From the NCBI GenBank assembly GCA_010015745.1, contig ML978155.1:620001-684000 (forward strand): a stretch of DNA of 64,000 nt. The letters are read 5' to 3'. Under the pieces are notes generated by a model that was not told the DNA's origin, searched no databases, and saw only the letters and a list, made by a program, of their open reading frames with translations. The position numbers and the translations under genes were made by a program. This document shows, in pieces, positions 23,446-34,223 of this stretch. This DNA comes from Setomelanomma holmii. Lineage: Eukaryota; Ascomycota; Dothideomycetes; Pleosporales; Phaeosphaeriaceae. How positions within the stretch are numbered: position 1 is the stretch's first letter; each line of letters opens with the position of its first letter.

Positions 23446-24198
23446 TGCGAAGAACATATGGCGCTTTTACCTTTGAAGATGTGGGCCTGCGCTCAACTAG
23501 ATTGTCGACGGAGCGATGCGACGAATGTTGATGGATGTCTTCACCTCGTCGTGGTCTGCAGGAGTGGTCGAAACTTGGGCATAGACGATGAATTCCTTGC
23601 GCTCCACCTTTTAGTTTGTTCTTCTGCTCGCCGTCGGCAGCAGAAGAGGTTCGTCGAGCGATGCTCACGTCTCTGGAAGCGACGAGATATCCATCTCCGT
23701 TCTGGTCCACATCAATTGGTCGGAACCAGAGAGGCCATCGGTTATGAATCTGAAGATGTTGAAATGAATGGTTGTGATACCCACAGAGGTTTCCTGGCTC
23801 GTTAAGTAGTCTTGCAGGGCGCTTTGATTGGCCGGCGAAGATTGAAGACGTCACTGAATGTCGACTAGAAAGGGGGCCGAGAAGGATCTAATGCGGAACG
23901 CTGAATGGCATAGCGCGCGATGCTTAATATACACATGAACGAAGGCCCGTGACTGATTTCAATTGATCCCATGCACCGGCGCACAGGAGTGGTGGCCGTG
24001 TTCAAGTACCGCCCACAAGTCGCCGAATTCGGAAGTTCGAATCGAGCTTTCGCGTGTCTTCGATTGTATGTGACTGATTAGGCGAGTTTTTGTGCAAATG
24101 TCGTCCTATCATGTACAAAGTTATCGTTGTTGAAGGTCATGACAAACAAACATCAGCTAAAATGCATAGCATAGCTCGAATACTGATGTATCAACGAT
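23446..24198. other. Convergent intergenic region (3' UTRs)
   Basis: It lies tail to tail between the Zn2Cys6 gene (plus) and the dehydrogenase (minus). No coding frame is supported. Confidence 0.5.
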
Positions 24199-25514
24199 TT
24201 ACAGCACCTGTCCTTCCTTCGCGAAAGCAAACGCGCCTTTCCTCTGCCACACATGTCCATACAAAATATCCTGCGCCCATCTCGGCCACGCCCGCAAGCC
24301 CATCTTATCTTCTTCGGACTTGGGCACACACAACCTGCCACTTTTACCAGCCAGTACCTGCTTGACGACCAAGTCGCTGACATTACTTGGCGGATCGGGA
24401 ACAATACCAGCCTTGGCCAGTGTCGCTTCCGAGCCCTTGAGAATGCCCGTCTGATGCCATGAGGGATGGACTGAAGTCGTGCATATACCTTCGCCGCCTT
24501 CGTAGCGTGTCATGCATTCTGCGCGGATACCTGAAAGCATAGTTAGAACCTTTTTAGTGGATGTAGACGGGTGGGAGATACTGACCTTCGCTGATGTATA
24601 GTGCTCCGACTTTCGAGCAGCAGTAATCGAGCAGTCCTGGAGCGGCTACGAAGGAAGCCATTGATGCGATTGTGACGATGTGGCCTTTCTTCTGGCGCAG
24701 CATGCCAGGGAGGAACTCGCGGATCAGGACGAAGTGGGAAGTAAGATTGACTTTGAAGAGCTTTTCGCATTCGGCGTTACTTGTCTGTGGATATTTAGCA
24801 TCATATTGCCTATTGTTCGAAAGTTTGATCTTACATCGAGAACGGTCTTTCCGATGCCAATGCCAGCATTGTCTGAAAAGAGTTGGAATCAGCTTTAGGC
24901 CTATACACGGTAGGACCAGAGTCACTCACTAATCAACACCGTCGCTTCGCCATGAGTTTGGCGGATTTCTTTGCACACATCTACAAGAGCTGGTGTGTCC
25001 GTAACATCGCACTTGTAGAAGTGTACGCCTGACACTTCAATGAGTCAGTCTTTGCAAACTACTTTTGCCTGCTTCCATATGACTTACGACGTGCGAGCTC
25101 CTGCGGAAACTCCGCTCGGTCAAGCACCACGACACGAGCATGCCGGGAGAAACTCTTGACCATCTCATATCCGAAACCTGAACTACCACCAGTAATGATA
25201 ATCAACTCTTCCTTCCTTGGACCAAACTTGAAAGGCGCTCCAGGCCTGCCGAACAGACGCCAATTATTCCAAGCCAAGCTGTTCAAGGCGCCGTTGATAC
25301 GTCGGACTACACCCACGGCTGTCAAAACCTTGAGGATAGTGATGAGCGTAGCGATTCTTGCGGCGCCATTCTTTGCGAGGAGATTGGTTTGGAAAGGACG
25401 CAGAAGGCGTTCGCGGATATGCAGTGGTCCGCGCGTGAGAATGTAGAGAAGTGCGCCGGTCACGAGAGGCTCGTGAAGGGCGCTATTGGCTTTGGAAAGC
25501 ACTGTGGATGCCAT
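24199..25514 (-). CDS. Membrane-anchored short-chain dehydrogenase/reductase
   Basis: Five exons are read on the minus strand (25514-25088, 25028-24930, 24872-24835, 24784-24586, 24530-24199), with introns of 50-59 bp, giving 364 residues. A hydrophobic N-terminus (about residues 15-30 and 52-70) suggests membrane or lipid-droplet association. The classical SDR motifs are complete. They are TGGSSGFG (108-115, NAD(P) binding), CDVTD, NNAGIG (from 176), a Ser in IASMAS, and the catalytic Tyr242 and Lys246 in YCCSK. The layout resembles human RDH10 / 17-beta-HSD11-like enzymes, which oxidise or reduce retinoids, steroids or fatty alcohols. The substrate here is unknown. The gene looks intact. 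Confidence 0.9.
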
Positions 25515-26106
25515 TAGTTTGTCACCGAGGTCTCAGTGTCTATGAGGAATATCGATCGTGAGCTGAATTGTTGATTGTTACAGTCGAGGTCAGTTCAGGA
25601 AACATGCTGATGGTCAGTGATTAGCCATAGGCGCTAGATTCCGATTCGAGTCGCATCTTCAGCCTGCACCGAGGCATCTTCTTAGTCGCGACTCAGCAAT
25701 GACCGTCCGGCCGCTAGTGCTTTAATTGGTCGTTCCCCGCATTGGTGTCGTGATACGAATGTTCCGCGGCCCGCGTGGATCTTTTGCGGGGTACGGCAAT
25801 TCTTACTTGCTCGCAATACCAACCCAAAAAGTACTCGTCGGCCGAGATATACGCGTTCAACCTCATCTTGTACAGCTCTCGATCGGCAGAGACGATTTGC
25901 AGCCATAGGTAGCGCGTCTGAAGTACGAGCTGCTCTTTAACGCGTCAGAGACATGATGTAACACGTACATTCAACCACTTCATCTCTAACGCGTCTATGA
26001 GTGCCGGATCGCGACTTTCGTCCTAGCGACTCTTATTCGACCGCTCAGATGGCACACAACTCACTGGCTGCTCACTTATAGCTCCGCTACTCAGGCTGTC
26101 TGGCCT
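25515..26106. other. Intergenic, no feature seen
   Basis: Between the dehydrogenase start and the dioxygenase end (both minus). It presumably holds the dehydrogenase promoter and the dioxygenase 3' UTR. Confidence 0.45.
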
Positions 26107-27416
26107 CTAATCCCACTCTGACTTCAACCCGTTCACGCCAACTGGGACCTCGCCGAGCGTGGTGATCCTGAAACCCTGCCTCAGACCTACCTCTTCACCA
26201 CTCACATAATCTGAGATCGCAGTGTGAGACGTAACGCGATTGTCCCACAGCGCAACGGTTCGATCATCCCACTTCACACGCGCCTGGATATCCTGGCTTC
26301 CGGAGATATGCTACATGATGGTCAGTTCAGGATTCCCATCTCTGGTGAAACGGCCGCGATGTTGGAAAGCAACTCACCTTGAACAGCAACTTGAGGATCG
26401 CATCGCTCTCCTCCTGTTTTAGCCCAACAATTTTCTTCGTGAAACCTGGGTTGACGAAAAGCACCTTCTCTCCCGTGACGGGGTGTACTCGGACAATGGG
26501 ATGATAGCTCTTTACCGGCTCGCGGCGCACGTGGTGACCATCTCGTACAGCCTGCTCGGCTTGTGGAAATCCACTATGTTCCGCTTTCAGGTCCCCCAAA
26601 AATTCCTTGAAAGCCGGCGATAGGCGCTCATATGCAGCTGCCTGGCTCGTCCAGCCCGTGTCTCCGCCAGTCTCTGGGACTTGAACAAGTGTCAGAATAG
26701 TGATCGCAGGAGGTTGATGTTCGTAGGAGACATCAGAGTGATAAGATGTCGTTGTCAACTTGGCAGTGCTGCGACCGAGGCGATATAGGTTGTCCTTGCC
26801 TAGGTAAATGGAGTGGAACTCGATATGGTCTTCAACGTGAGCACCGACTGGATGAACATGAAGGCGGCCGAAGTACTGGCCAAATTCCTTTTGTTTGACA
26901 GGGCCGATGTCCTTGAAGTCTTGGTTGCGGAACACGACGACGCCGCGCTCGGCGATTAACAGGGCCAATTCATCTTTCTGCGCAGTGGACAGTTGGGACA
27001 ATTGAAGGCCAGAGATCTCGGTGCCAACACGAGGGGTAAGCTTCGTGACTTTCAAGGCGCTGTTGTCCTTGTAGAGGAGATTGGGCTTCGTTTTGTCGGC
27101 ATGGTGGCCGCGATCTGTGAAGTCAAATAATGGCGTGGGAGGAAATTTAGTTGTGGTGTCGTAGACGGGAAGGTACGCTGCGTATTTAGACTATGATTCT
27201 GCTTAGTATGCTTGAACAACACATTTCGTTGGAGAGTCCTGAGGAACTGCGTACATCGTTGTGGACTTTGTCATCGTATGCGACGGCGAGCTTGATTGGC
27301 TGGCCCTCAGCATTGGTAGCTTCCTGTACTTGCGTCACAGTAGCCATGCTGCCGTTCTGTTTCGAAGTACCGTTAGTGTAGCCTGAGCTTGTGCTGTCTC
27401 CGCCAAAAAGAGACAT
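26107..27416 (-). CDS. TauD/TfdA-family 2-oxoglutarate-dependent dioxygenase (sulfonate type)
   Basis: Three exons are read on the minus strand (27416-27255, 27190-26378, 26310-26107; introns 64 and 67 bp), giving 392 residues. The Fe(II) ligands are visible. His205 and Asp207 lie in SYHSDVSYEH, and the distal His354 lies in WDNRVTHHTA. The 2-oxoglutarate-binding Arg follows in GLRQGFRITT. The N-terminal HNDSKYAAYLPVYDTTTKFP block is typical of fungal homologues of yeast Jlp1, the sulfonate/taurine dioxygenase that releases sulfite for sulfur nutrition. The start is the ATG at 27416 (MSLFGG). An in-frame ATG 15 codons upstream is possible. It is transcribed divergently from a Dal5-family permease, which supports a role in uptake and cleavage of organosulfonates. 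Other members of the family act on 2,4-D-like or alpha-amino substrates, so the substrate remains inferred. Confidence 0.9.
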
Positions 27417-28198
27417 CTTTATACACCTTGTCTCAGCAGTCTTCGATCTCGTCTTATGCATTTGTTTTTGCGATATCGCATTTTAAGCACGGCATGCATG
27501 GTATTTGGCGACGTCAACGGGCGAGCACGACATGTTGACCCCGCAACACGCAACTTCGCCTCAATTGAACGTCGTCCCCACATCGAGTATCGCGATTGCC
27601 ACCTGACCTCGATAAAATGCCTATTTTGTTCCAAAGACGGGACACGCTTCAAGCCACCAAGGACATCGCAGCTCTCCGGTGTTTCTATCACCAACGCTCT
27701 GCGATTCTGGATGCAATCCAACGTTGGTCTCGCAGTGCTCCTGAAGACTACGTACATAGAATTTTGGACTTGAGCTTAACGCGACGAGCTCCTACAGGCC
27801 CTTAACATCAGTAACCTGTGCCCAGCTTTATCCGAAGCCAACGGATAAACAGCCATCATTATCTTGCTTCAACGGTTTCTTGCATCCGTCAGTACATGAA
27901 GGCCCATCCCTTCCTGAAATGGTTGCTCGGCATGCATTACATGCCGCTTCCAAGCATATTGCAAATACAGCCCATGCTATGAGCAATGTTGAAAGAGCTT
28001 GGAGAGCAAGTCGATTCATGATGAAGACAGTATCTCCGAGGGTATGACAGGCAAGTGTGCTATGGCGAATTCAGGGCGTAGTATGGGGAAGTATAAGAGC
28101 CAAAATGCACACTATGAGATCCTGGAGAATCCGAACACCCGGCACATCTTGCAGTATAACATTATATCTGGTGCCCTTTCAATTTATTAGTATCCGAC
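27417..28198. promoter_or_regulatory. Divergent promoter region dioxygenase / Dal5-like permease
   Basis: These 782 bp between two divergent start codons must hold both promoters. A shared control, as for sulfur-limitation genes under a Cys-3/MetR-type bZIP factor, is plausible, but I could not identify a convincing site by eye. Confidence 0.4.
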
Positions 28199-30264
28199 AT
28201 GGCGGAACTTACCAATCATGACATTGTACATCGCAATGCACATAAGGACAAGACACACACTGAGCTATCGCTCAAGGCCACTGGCAGCAATGAAGCAGTG
28301 AATGGAGCTGTTCGACTTCGTGATGAGCAAGATCCTTCTACTCTCGCATACCTGTGGCGCCGTCGTCCGAAAGTCGATCCCAACGCCATCGCCACTCAAC
28401 CATTAGTGTACGATGACCCAGAGCAAGCGAAGTATTGCCAACCCCTAGATACATACGAGAACATTCATCGATTTGACCCAAGCGAGAGATGGACTTGGGC
28501 TGAAGAGAAGGTCTGACTGAAATTTCCGTCTCCTTGATCGCTCATGGACTGACTATGCGTAGCAAGTTTTGCGCAAAATTGAATGGAGGGTTGCGGCCTG
28601 GGCAGCCATAGCCTTCTTTGCTCCCGACCTGGATCGATCCAATATTTCGCAAGCAAACACCGATAGTTTTCTTGAAGATCTGGGACTTAGCACCAGTAGT
28701 AAGTTTGTTCAGATGCACAAGTCTATATAGGTTGTGAGGTGCTGAAGACAGACAGACTACAATCTTGGTAACACAGTCTCCAAGCTAGCCTTCTTGCTAG
28801 CAGAGCTACCATCCCAACTCGTTAGCAAGAAGATAGGCCCGGGTCGCTGGATACCTGCACAGATGATACTCTGGTCATTTGTCGCGGCGGCTCAATTCTG
28901 GCTTCGCAGTAGAAGTTCGTTCCTCGCATGTCGGGCACTAATTGAACTTCTACAAGGCGGGTTCATTCCAGATGTGATCTTGTACATGATATGCTCCAAC
29001 ATCCTAAAGAATGTATGTATACTAAAACTTAGAAGTCATACTTCTACAAAAGCACAGAGCTGCCTTTCTGTCTCGCCATCTCCTGGATGGCTAACCGCCT
29101 CACCGATGTCATCGCGCCTTTGCTGGCATACGGCCTTTTACGGCTTCGAAGATATCACGGCTATGAAGGATGGAGAGGGCTGTTTCTGATTGAGGGTATT
29201 CTCACTCTCGTCATCGGCGTCTGGAGCATCTTCATGATGGCACCTTCACCCACGCAGACAAAGTCTTGGTGGCGACCCAAAGGGTGGTTTACCGAACGCG
29301 AGGAGAAGAGAATGGTCAATCGCATTCTGCGCGACGATCCGAGTAAAGGCGATATGCAGTATGTTTCACTGCGCAGCGCATCAAATACAAAGACCACAGC
29401 ATACTGACTCCTACCAGCAATCGACAAGCCATCACCCTCAAACTCCTATGGAAGAGCATCTGCGATTTCGACCTCTGGCCCATCTACGCTATAGGCCTCA
29501 CCTTCGGAATCCCTGCTGGCTCACCAGACCAAAACCCCCACCCTGACCCTGCGCGATCTAGGCTTCGACAACTTCAATTCCAACCTCTTGAGTATTCCCG
29601 CACAAGTCGGCACAACCATCAATGTACACTCCTCCATCCCCAGCCCTATCCCCGGCCTACACATCACATCACTAACCACCCCACAGATGCTCATAATGAC
29701 ACACATCTCCGAGAAAATCAACCAACGCTCCTACCTCGGCATCTTCGTACAACTCTGGTTCCTACCGTGCGTAATCGCCATGTCGGTGCTACCCGACAAC
29801 GTGTCCAAGTGGTCGCGCTTCGCGCTCGTTACCGTGCTGCTATCATATCCGACGCAGCATCCGCTGCAGGTCGGGTGGTGCAGTCGCAACAGCAACACGG
29901 TGCGAACGAGGACAGTTAGTGCAGCGTTGTATAAAATGGCGGTGCAGGTGCAGGCGATTATTTATTCGAATATTTATCGTGTGGATGATAAGCCGTTGTG
30001 TAAGTGCTTCATCTAGTACTTACGCAAAGACCGTTTGTATGGATGGTATGCTGACAATGGCTAGATCGGAGAGGGAACAGGGTTCTGGTTGGTATATGTG
30101 TGCTGAACATCTTCTTGTATGCGTTCAGCAAGGGGTATTATAAGTGGCATAATGCACAGCGGGATCGAATCTGGGATGCGCTCACGGCAGAGCAGAAGTT
30201 GGACTATTTGAATACGACGACGGATCAGGTGAGCAAGAGGCTTGATTTTCGATTTGCGCACTAG
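28199..30264 (+). pseudogene. Dal5-family (allantoate permease-like) MFS transporter, frameshifted
   Basis: Seven or so exons can be traced: 28199-28510, 28563-28698, 28756-about 28973, about 29033-29358, 29418-29623, 29687-29999 and 30065-30264. Family landmarks include [82 protein letters not shown] and the ending KRLDFRFAH. The exon 29418-29623 has one base too many. The frame upstream (GIPAGSPDQN) and downstream (PTLTLRDLGF) match the family only if the run of five C near 29539 had four. In addition, the splice near 28974-29032 loses about four residues of a helix in the best model. Dal5 relatives carry allantoate, ureidosuccinate, vitamins or sulfonates (yeast Soa1). This is probably a recent pseudogene, or a sequencing error in a homopolymer. 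Confidence 0.8.
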
Positions 30265-30536
30265 ATTCCGTGGAGGGAGAGTGTAGTCGAATGGGTGGTA
30301 GAATAGAGAGCGCTGGGACGAATATCGAAGACGCTGCGTATATTGTGAAGATAAATATTGTCTTCTTGAATATATAGCTGTCTATCACCCTCTCAGAGTG
30401 ACGCTCGGGTATAATAACCTTTCTATACTTGCCACTGATATGGCATCTTTCACGAGCAAAGTACCCCGCCGTCTCTTACACAATGATCATCTAAAGCCAG
30501 CCTTCTATTTTTGGCGTCTTCCTCGTCACACACCTC

Positions 30537-32176
30537 TCAATCTTCCTCCAAGCCCGGCAACTGATCCCCCACCCTCCTCAACAACGGCACCCTCTCCGCA
30601 TCCACCACCTCGCCATCATTCTTCGGATCTGGATACCTCATCTTAATCCAATCGCCTCCCGCAACCTTACTCACCCTCCAGCTCCCCGCCTCACCCGCCT
30701 CCTTGAAGAAGTCCTGGTTTTCCTCAAAGCTGCGTCCGCCCGTCTCCGGAAGGTAAAAGTACGTCCACAGCCCCGCAAAGGCATTCGTGCCCGCAAAGAC
30801 TAGGAAAATAAAGTACGACAAGTTGTTGAACATGACGGGCGTTAGGAACGTGATTGCGAAATTGGCGAAACCCCAGATTATCACGGAGATGGCGGTGCCC
30901 TGGGCGCGGCATGTTGTTGGGAAGATTTCGGTTGGAATGAGCCACACGGTCGAGAGCCAGCCGATGCCAAAGGCGCCGGTTGCGACGAAGAGAATCACGG
31001 TGCCGAGGAGCCCTGGGATGTAGATGGGGATGTCGAGTTTGGCGGAGTTCTCTGCTAGGCCGCCGAAGACGGCGAGCAGGATGAAGGAGGAGGAGAGGAC
31101 GATGGAGCCTTGGACGAGGAGTTGGCGGCGGCCGAGGGCGTCGATGAGGATCCAGGCAAAGGTCATGAGGAGGAAGTAGGAGGTGTAGTTGCCGAGGGTG
31201 AGGTATTCTGCTTTGCGGGTCTCGTAGCCAAGAAGCTGTTGCTATCAGTATAATACCTCATGAGTTGGTGGATAGGACTTGCCTCGAAGATTTGTGGCCC
31301 ATAAACAGATACCGCTCCGTACCCGGTCAGTGCCTGATTTACCTGACACATGATCGTAACCATAGTCGGATGAAATTGCGGGTGATATGGGTTCACCATA
31401 TCCAGATACCCCACCGTCTCTTCCTTCTCCTTTTCATGCTGCTCGACCAACTCGTCAAACTTCTCCTTCGCATCTTCGCCATAAATATCCTCCAGCGCAC
31501 TCTTGGCATCATCCGTCCTGTCGTTGAAAATAAACCACCTCGGACTCTCCGGCAGCCGCTCCACAAGCGCCATCAGCAGCACAGGGTAAACCTGCATGAC
31601 AATAATCGGCGTCCTCCACGCCCACTGGCTCCATTTGCCAAGCGCAATGGTAACGCCCAGGTTGATAGCGAACGCCATGACGAGTCCAAAGATGTTGGAC
31701 TGGAATTCTTGTGCCAGAGCTTTCCCACGCGCATCATCAGCGGACAATTCAGAAGAGTAAGTCGGAATAACCGCATCGATACCGCCCACACCCAATCCCA
31801 TAACAACTCTTCCCGTCAGCATAATCCCCAACGCTGCCTTCGGCACCTTCCACCCCGCCACAAACATGATCAAATTTCCCAAACTGGCGCTCGCCAAGCT
31901 AAAAAAGATACTCTTCTTCCGTCCAAACACATCCGCGAGTTTCGAAAAAAGTACCGCGCCGACCGCGCAGCCGAGATAATACACCGCCACGATGACGCCG
32001 ACGACAGGTGATTCCTCGCCAATGCCCATGGTTCGTAAGTAATCCTGGTTCGTATTGATGAGCGACATCATGCCCTGGTCGTAGCCGTACAGTGCGATTG
32101 CCGTGGCCGAGAACATGACGACATGGGTTTGCTTGTCGTTGTAGGCCTGGCTGATGTGTTTCATGAGGAGCGACAT
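30537..32176 (-). CDS. MFS sugar transporter (Sugar_tr, hexose/lactose-permease type)
   Basis: Two exons are read on the minus strand (32176-31283, 31235-30537), giving 530 residues with twelve expected helices. The signatures are ALYGYDQGMMSLINT in helix 1, KLADVFGRKKS in the 2-3 loop, GRVVMGLGVGGIDAVIPTY in helix 4, the central-loop PESPRWF, and a final FYLPETGGRSFEE. The 47-bp intron (31236-31282) has a GC donor (GAG|GCAAGT) and a normal acceptor. Joining across it gives the conserved QIFELLGYETRKAEYL, so the GC-AG splice is well supported. It is a predicted plasma-membrane proton symporter or facilitator. The sugar cannot be told from sequence. Confidence 0.92.
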
Positions 32177-32678
32177 GGCGGCGGGTTGGGCGGGCTCGAT
32201 TGCTCGAGCGAGAGTCCGTGGATTGGAGAACGAGGGGATTGAGTGCGAGAATACGGCTACATAATTGACAATGACAGAAACGTTTCATATTATCAGATCG
32301 AGGCTACTGGTGAAATTCTTGGTCAGGTGGTGGGTACGCACGGCATGTCAGGGCGTGGTATGACGATTGGTCGCAAAGCTTGTGCCGATCGAGCTTAGGC
32401 GGTTAGCGCCCCACTCGTTCACCAGGATCTGTGCGAGAAGTTTTGACATCGAAACTCAGCTGTTGAACGCAAAATACTCCTCATAGTGTTGTCTCATTGC
32501 ATTTCTAATATTGAGATATATCTGACCGAAGATTGTGAATCATTTGAGATCCCTAACTTTCATCTCCTCACCCATACTCTTGTTTTCTTGTCAGATCTGA
32601 GATCTTATCGCCTGCTATCTATCCCTGTCATCTGACGCCAACGTCTTAATCACGGTAACCGCGTCCTCTCACCGTTTT
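32177..32678. other. Intergenic, transporter promoter
   Basis: It holds the promoter of the minus-strand sugar transporter and the 3' end of the Cys-rich gene array. No coding frame is seen. Confidence 0.45.
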
Positions 32679-34000
32679 TTAAGCCTCCGAAAAAGCGGAC
32701 GCTTCCCTAGCCTTAGTCACCAGCGTCGATGCCTTTTCATCAGCCCCATGCTCGCCTCGCGGACCAACACAATATGCCTCATGATGCTGGCCTCTCATGC
32801 AGTGGTCTCCAGCGCCGCAAGTGTCAGAAAGCTCCCAGTTGCCCTTGAAGTTGCAAGTTTACACCTTCCGATTCCGGTCACCACATGTGTATCTCCCTGG
32901 TGAGCAAAGCTCGGGCTCGTCTGGATCCTGAGGTCCAGCCTCTGGGTCGAACTGGCGGGCAGCGATGAACCGAGGAGATGACGCCACATCGTTGCCATGA
33001 GAAGAAGGGCCGCATTCACAGCGTGGAGGCTCATCTCCAGGAGGGTCGTAGCATGTGTACGGTCCGCAGCACACAGCGGAGATATACCATACGCCTTGAG
33101 AATCGCATAATTGTATTTGCCCGTATATGAAAGGTTGACGGCAACGATAGGTTCCTGGGGTGCATTCACCCTCCTGTGGTGTCTCCGCTCGAGGAACTCC
33201 TCGGTCATCGTTGCCGTCGTCTGTCGAACGTGCCTCTGGTGTGCTTACCGCCGTTGATTCGAGGTTCTGGGCTACGTTTGCATCGGTGGTAGACTCGGCC
33301 GTGACTGGGTCGATGTGTTGAGCGTCACGTAAATGAGTTGGTGGGCCACCAGGAAGACTTCGGCAATCGCAAGAAGGAGAGCCGCCTGGGATCGAAGAGC
33401 CTCGACAACTGGATCGAGTCAGTATCAAATATGCCCAAATCAGAGACAGGAAGATGCAGTTGGGCGTCAACCGAGCAACTTACCAGCCATAGCCCTGAGA
33501 AGTCTTTCCGCAGTACGAAGATATCTGCCATTTGCCGTTTTGGCCGCAGACAATGATCCAGTCGAAGTTCGTCTGATCGCACCAAAACTGGCCGGGCGAG
33601 CATTCTTGAGCAGTTTCTGCAACGGTCACCTCGTCTGTTGCACGCTTGATGTCCACATCGGCAATGAGTTGGCGTGAGGATGGAGGGCGACAGTCGCAGC
33701 GATGGTCTGGGCTTGGGTCTTTGGATCCTTGACAGCTACTAACATGTTAGCGAGACACTTCGCTGGATAAAGGAACCGCTACCAGCACAAGTAGTTTGGC
33801 CCAAGGTATGAAACTTACCATCCATAGATGCCATTCTTGCCGCAGTATGCAGACCATTGCCATACACCGTTGGCATCGCAGATGATAAGCCATGAGTAGT
33901 CGTATGGGTAGCACCAGTAGTCTCCGGGTTTGCATTTGTCAACACCAACTGCTGGTGGTGTCGCCGGTGGTACAGCGACGTCGTTCGTCGAGCGTTTTAC
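32679..34000 (-). pseudogene. Multi-module Cys-rich protein gene, start unclear, last module broken by TAA
   Basis: Three exons (34000-33819, 33735-33484, 33408 onward) encode tandem copies of one module. Its pattern is C-x-P-G-x-[YFW]-x-C, then [IV]-x-x-C-x3-G-x-W-x5-C-G, then a Cys and C-x-C. The copies start at CKPGDYWC, CSPGQFWC, CTPGTYRC and CSPGRYTC. Between copies lie Ser/Thr/Asp/Glu-rich linkers with a shared KRST or KRAT motif. The two introns (83 and 75 bp) fall at the same spot of the module, phase 2, splitting a Cys codon. In the fourth copy a TAA at 32859-32861 sits in frame; the frame then continues through CNFKGNWELSDTCGAG to a stop at 32679. The first exon is open upstream to a TGA near 34085 but has no ATG; it includes a hydrophobic stretch (LIISLVAKFSSFV). 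It is either a decayed gene, the 3' part of the neighbour at 34224-35287, or a gene with an unseen first exon. The family is not recognised. Confidence 0.6.
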
Positions 34001-34223
34001 CTGCGATGAAGAGTTAGCATAATCACCAGTTGACTTCGACACGAAAGACGAGAACTTCGCGACCAATGAGATGATGAGGTATCAGTCATGCATATTCTGT
34101 GACTCTAGTACCCTAGTCCAAAGAGATTTGAAATCATCTGGAAGACATAGTGAGGTTCGGGCAGAGGACGGTCGACACGCCAAGTCCTGTGACGAAGGCT
34201 CTTCAAGGAAGAGATCTCCTTCC

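Noticed and set aside
31265..32011. 248-codon plus-strand frame opposite the sugar transporter
   Set aside because: Antisense shadow; His/Arg-rich composition with no family features.
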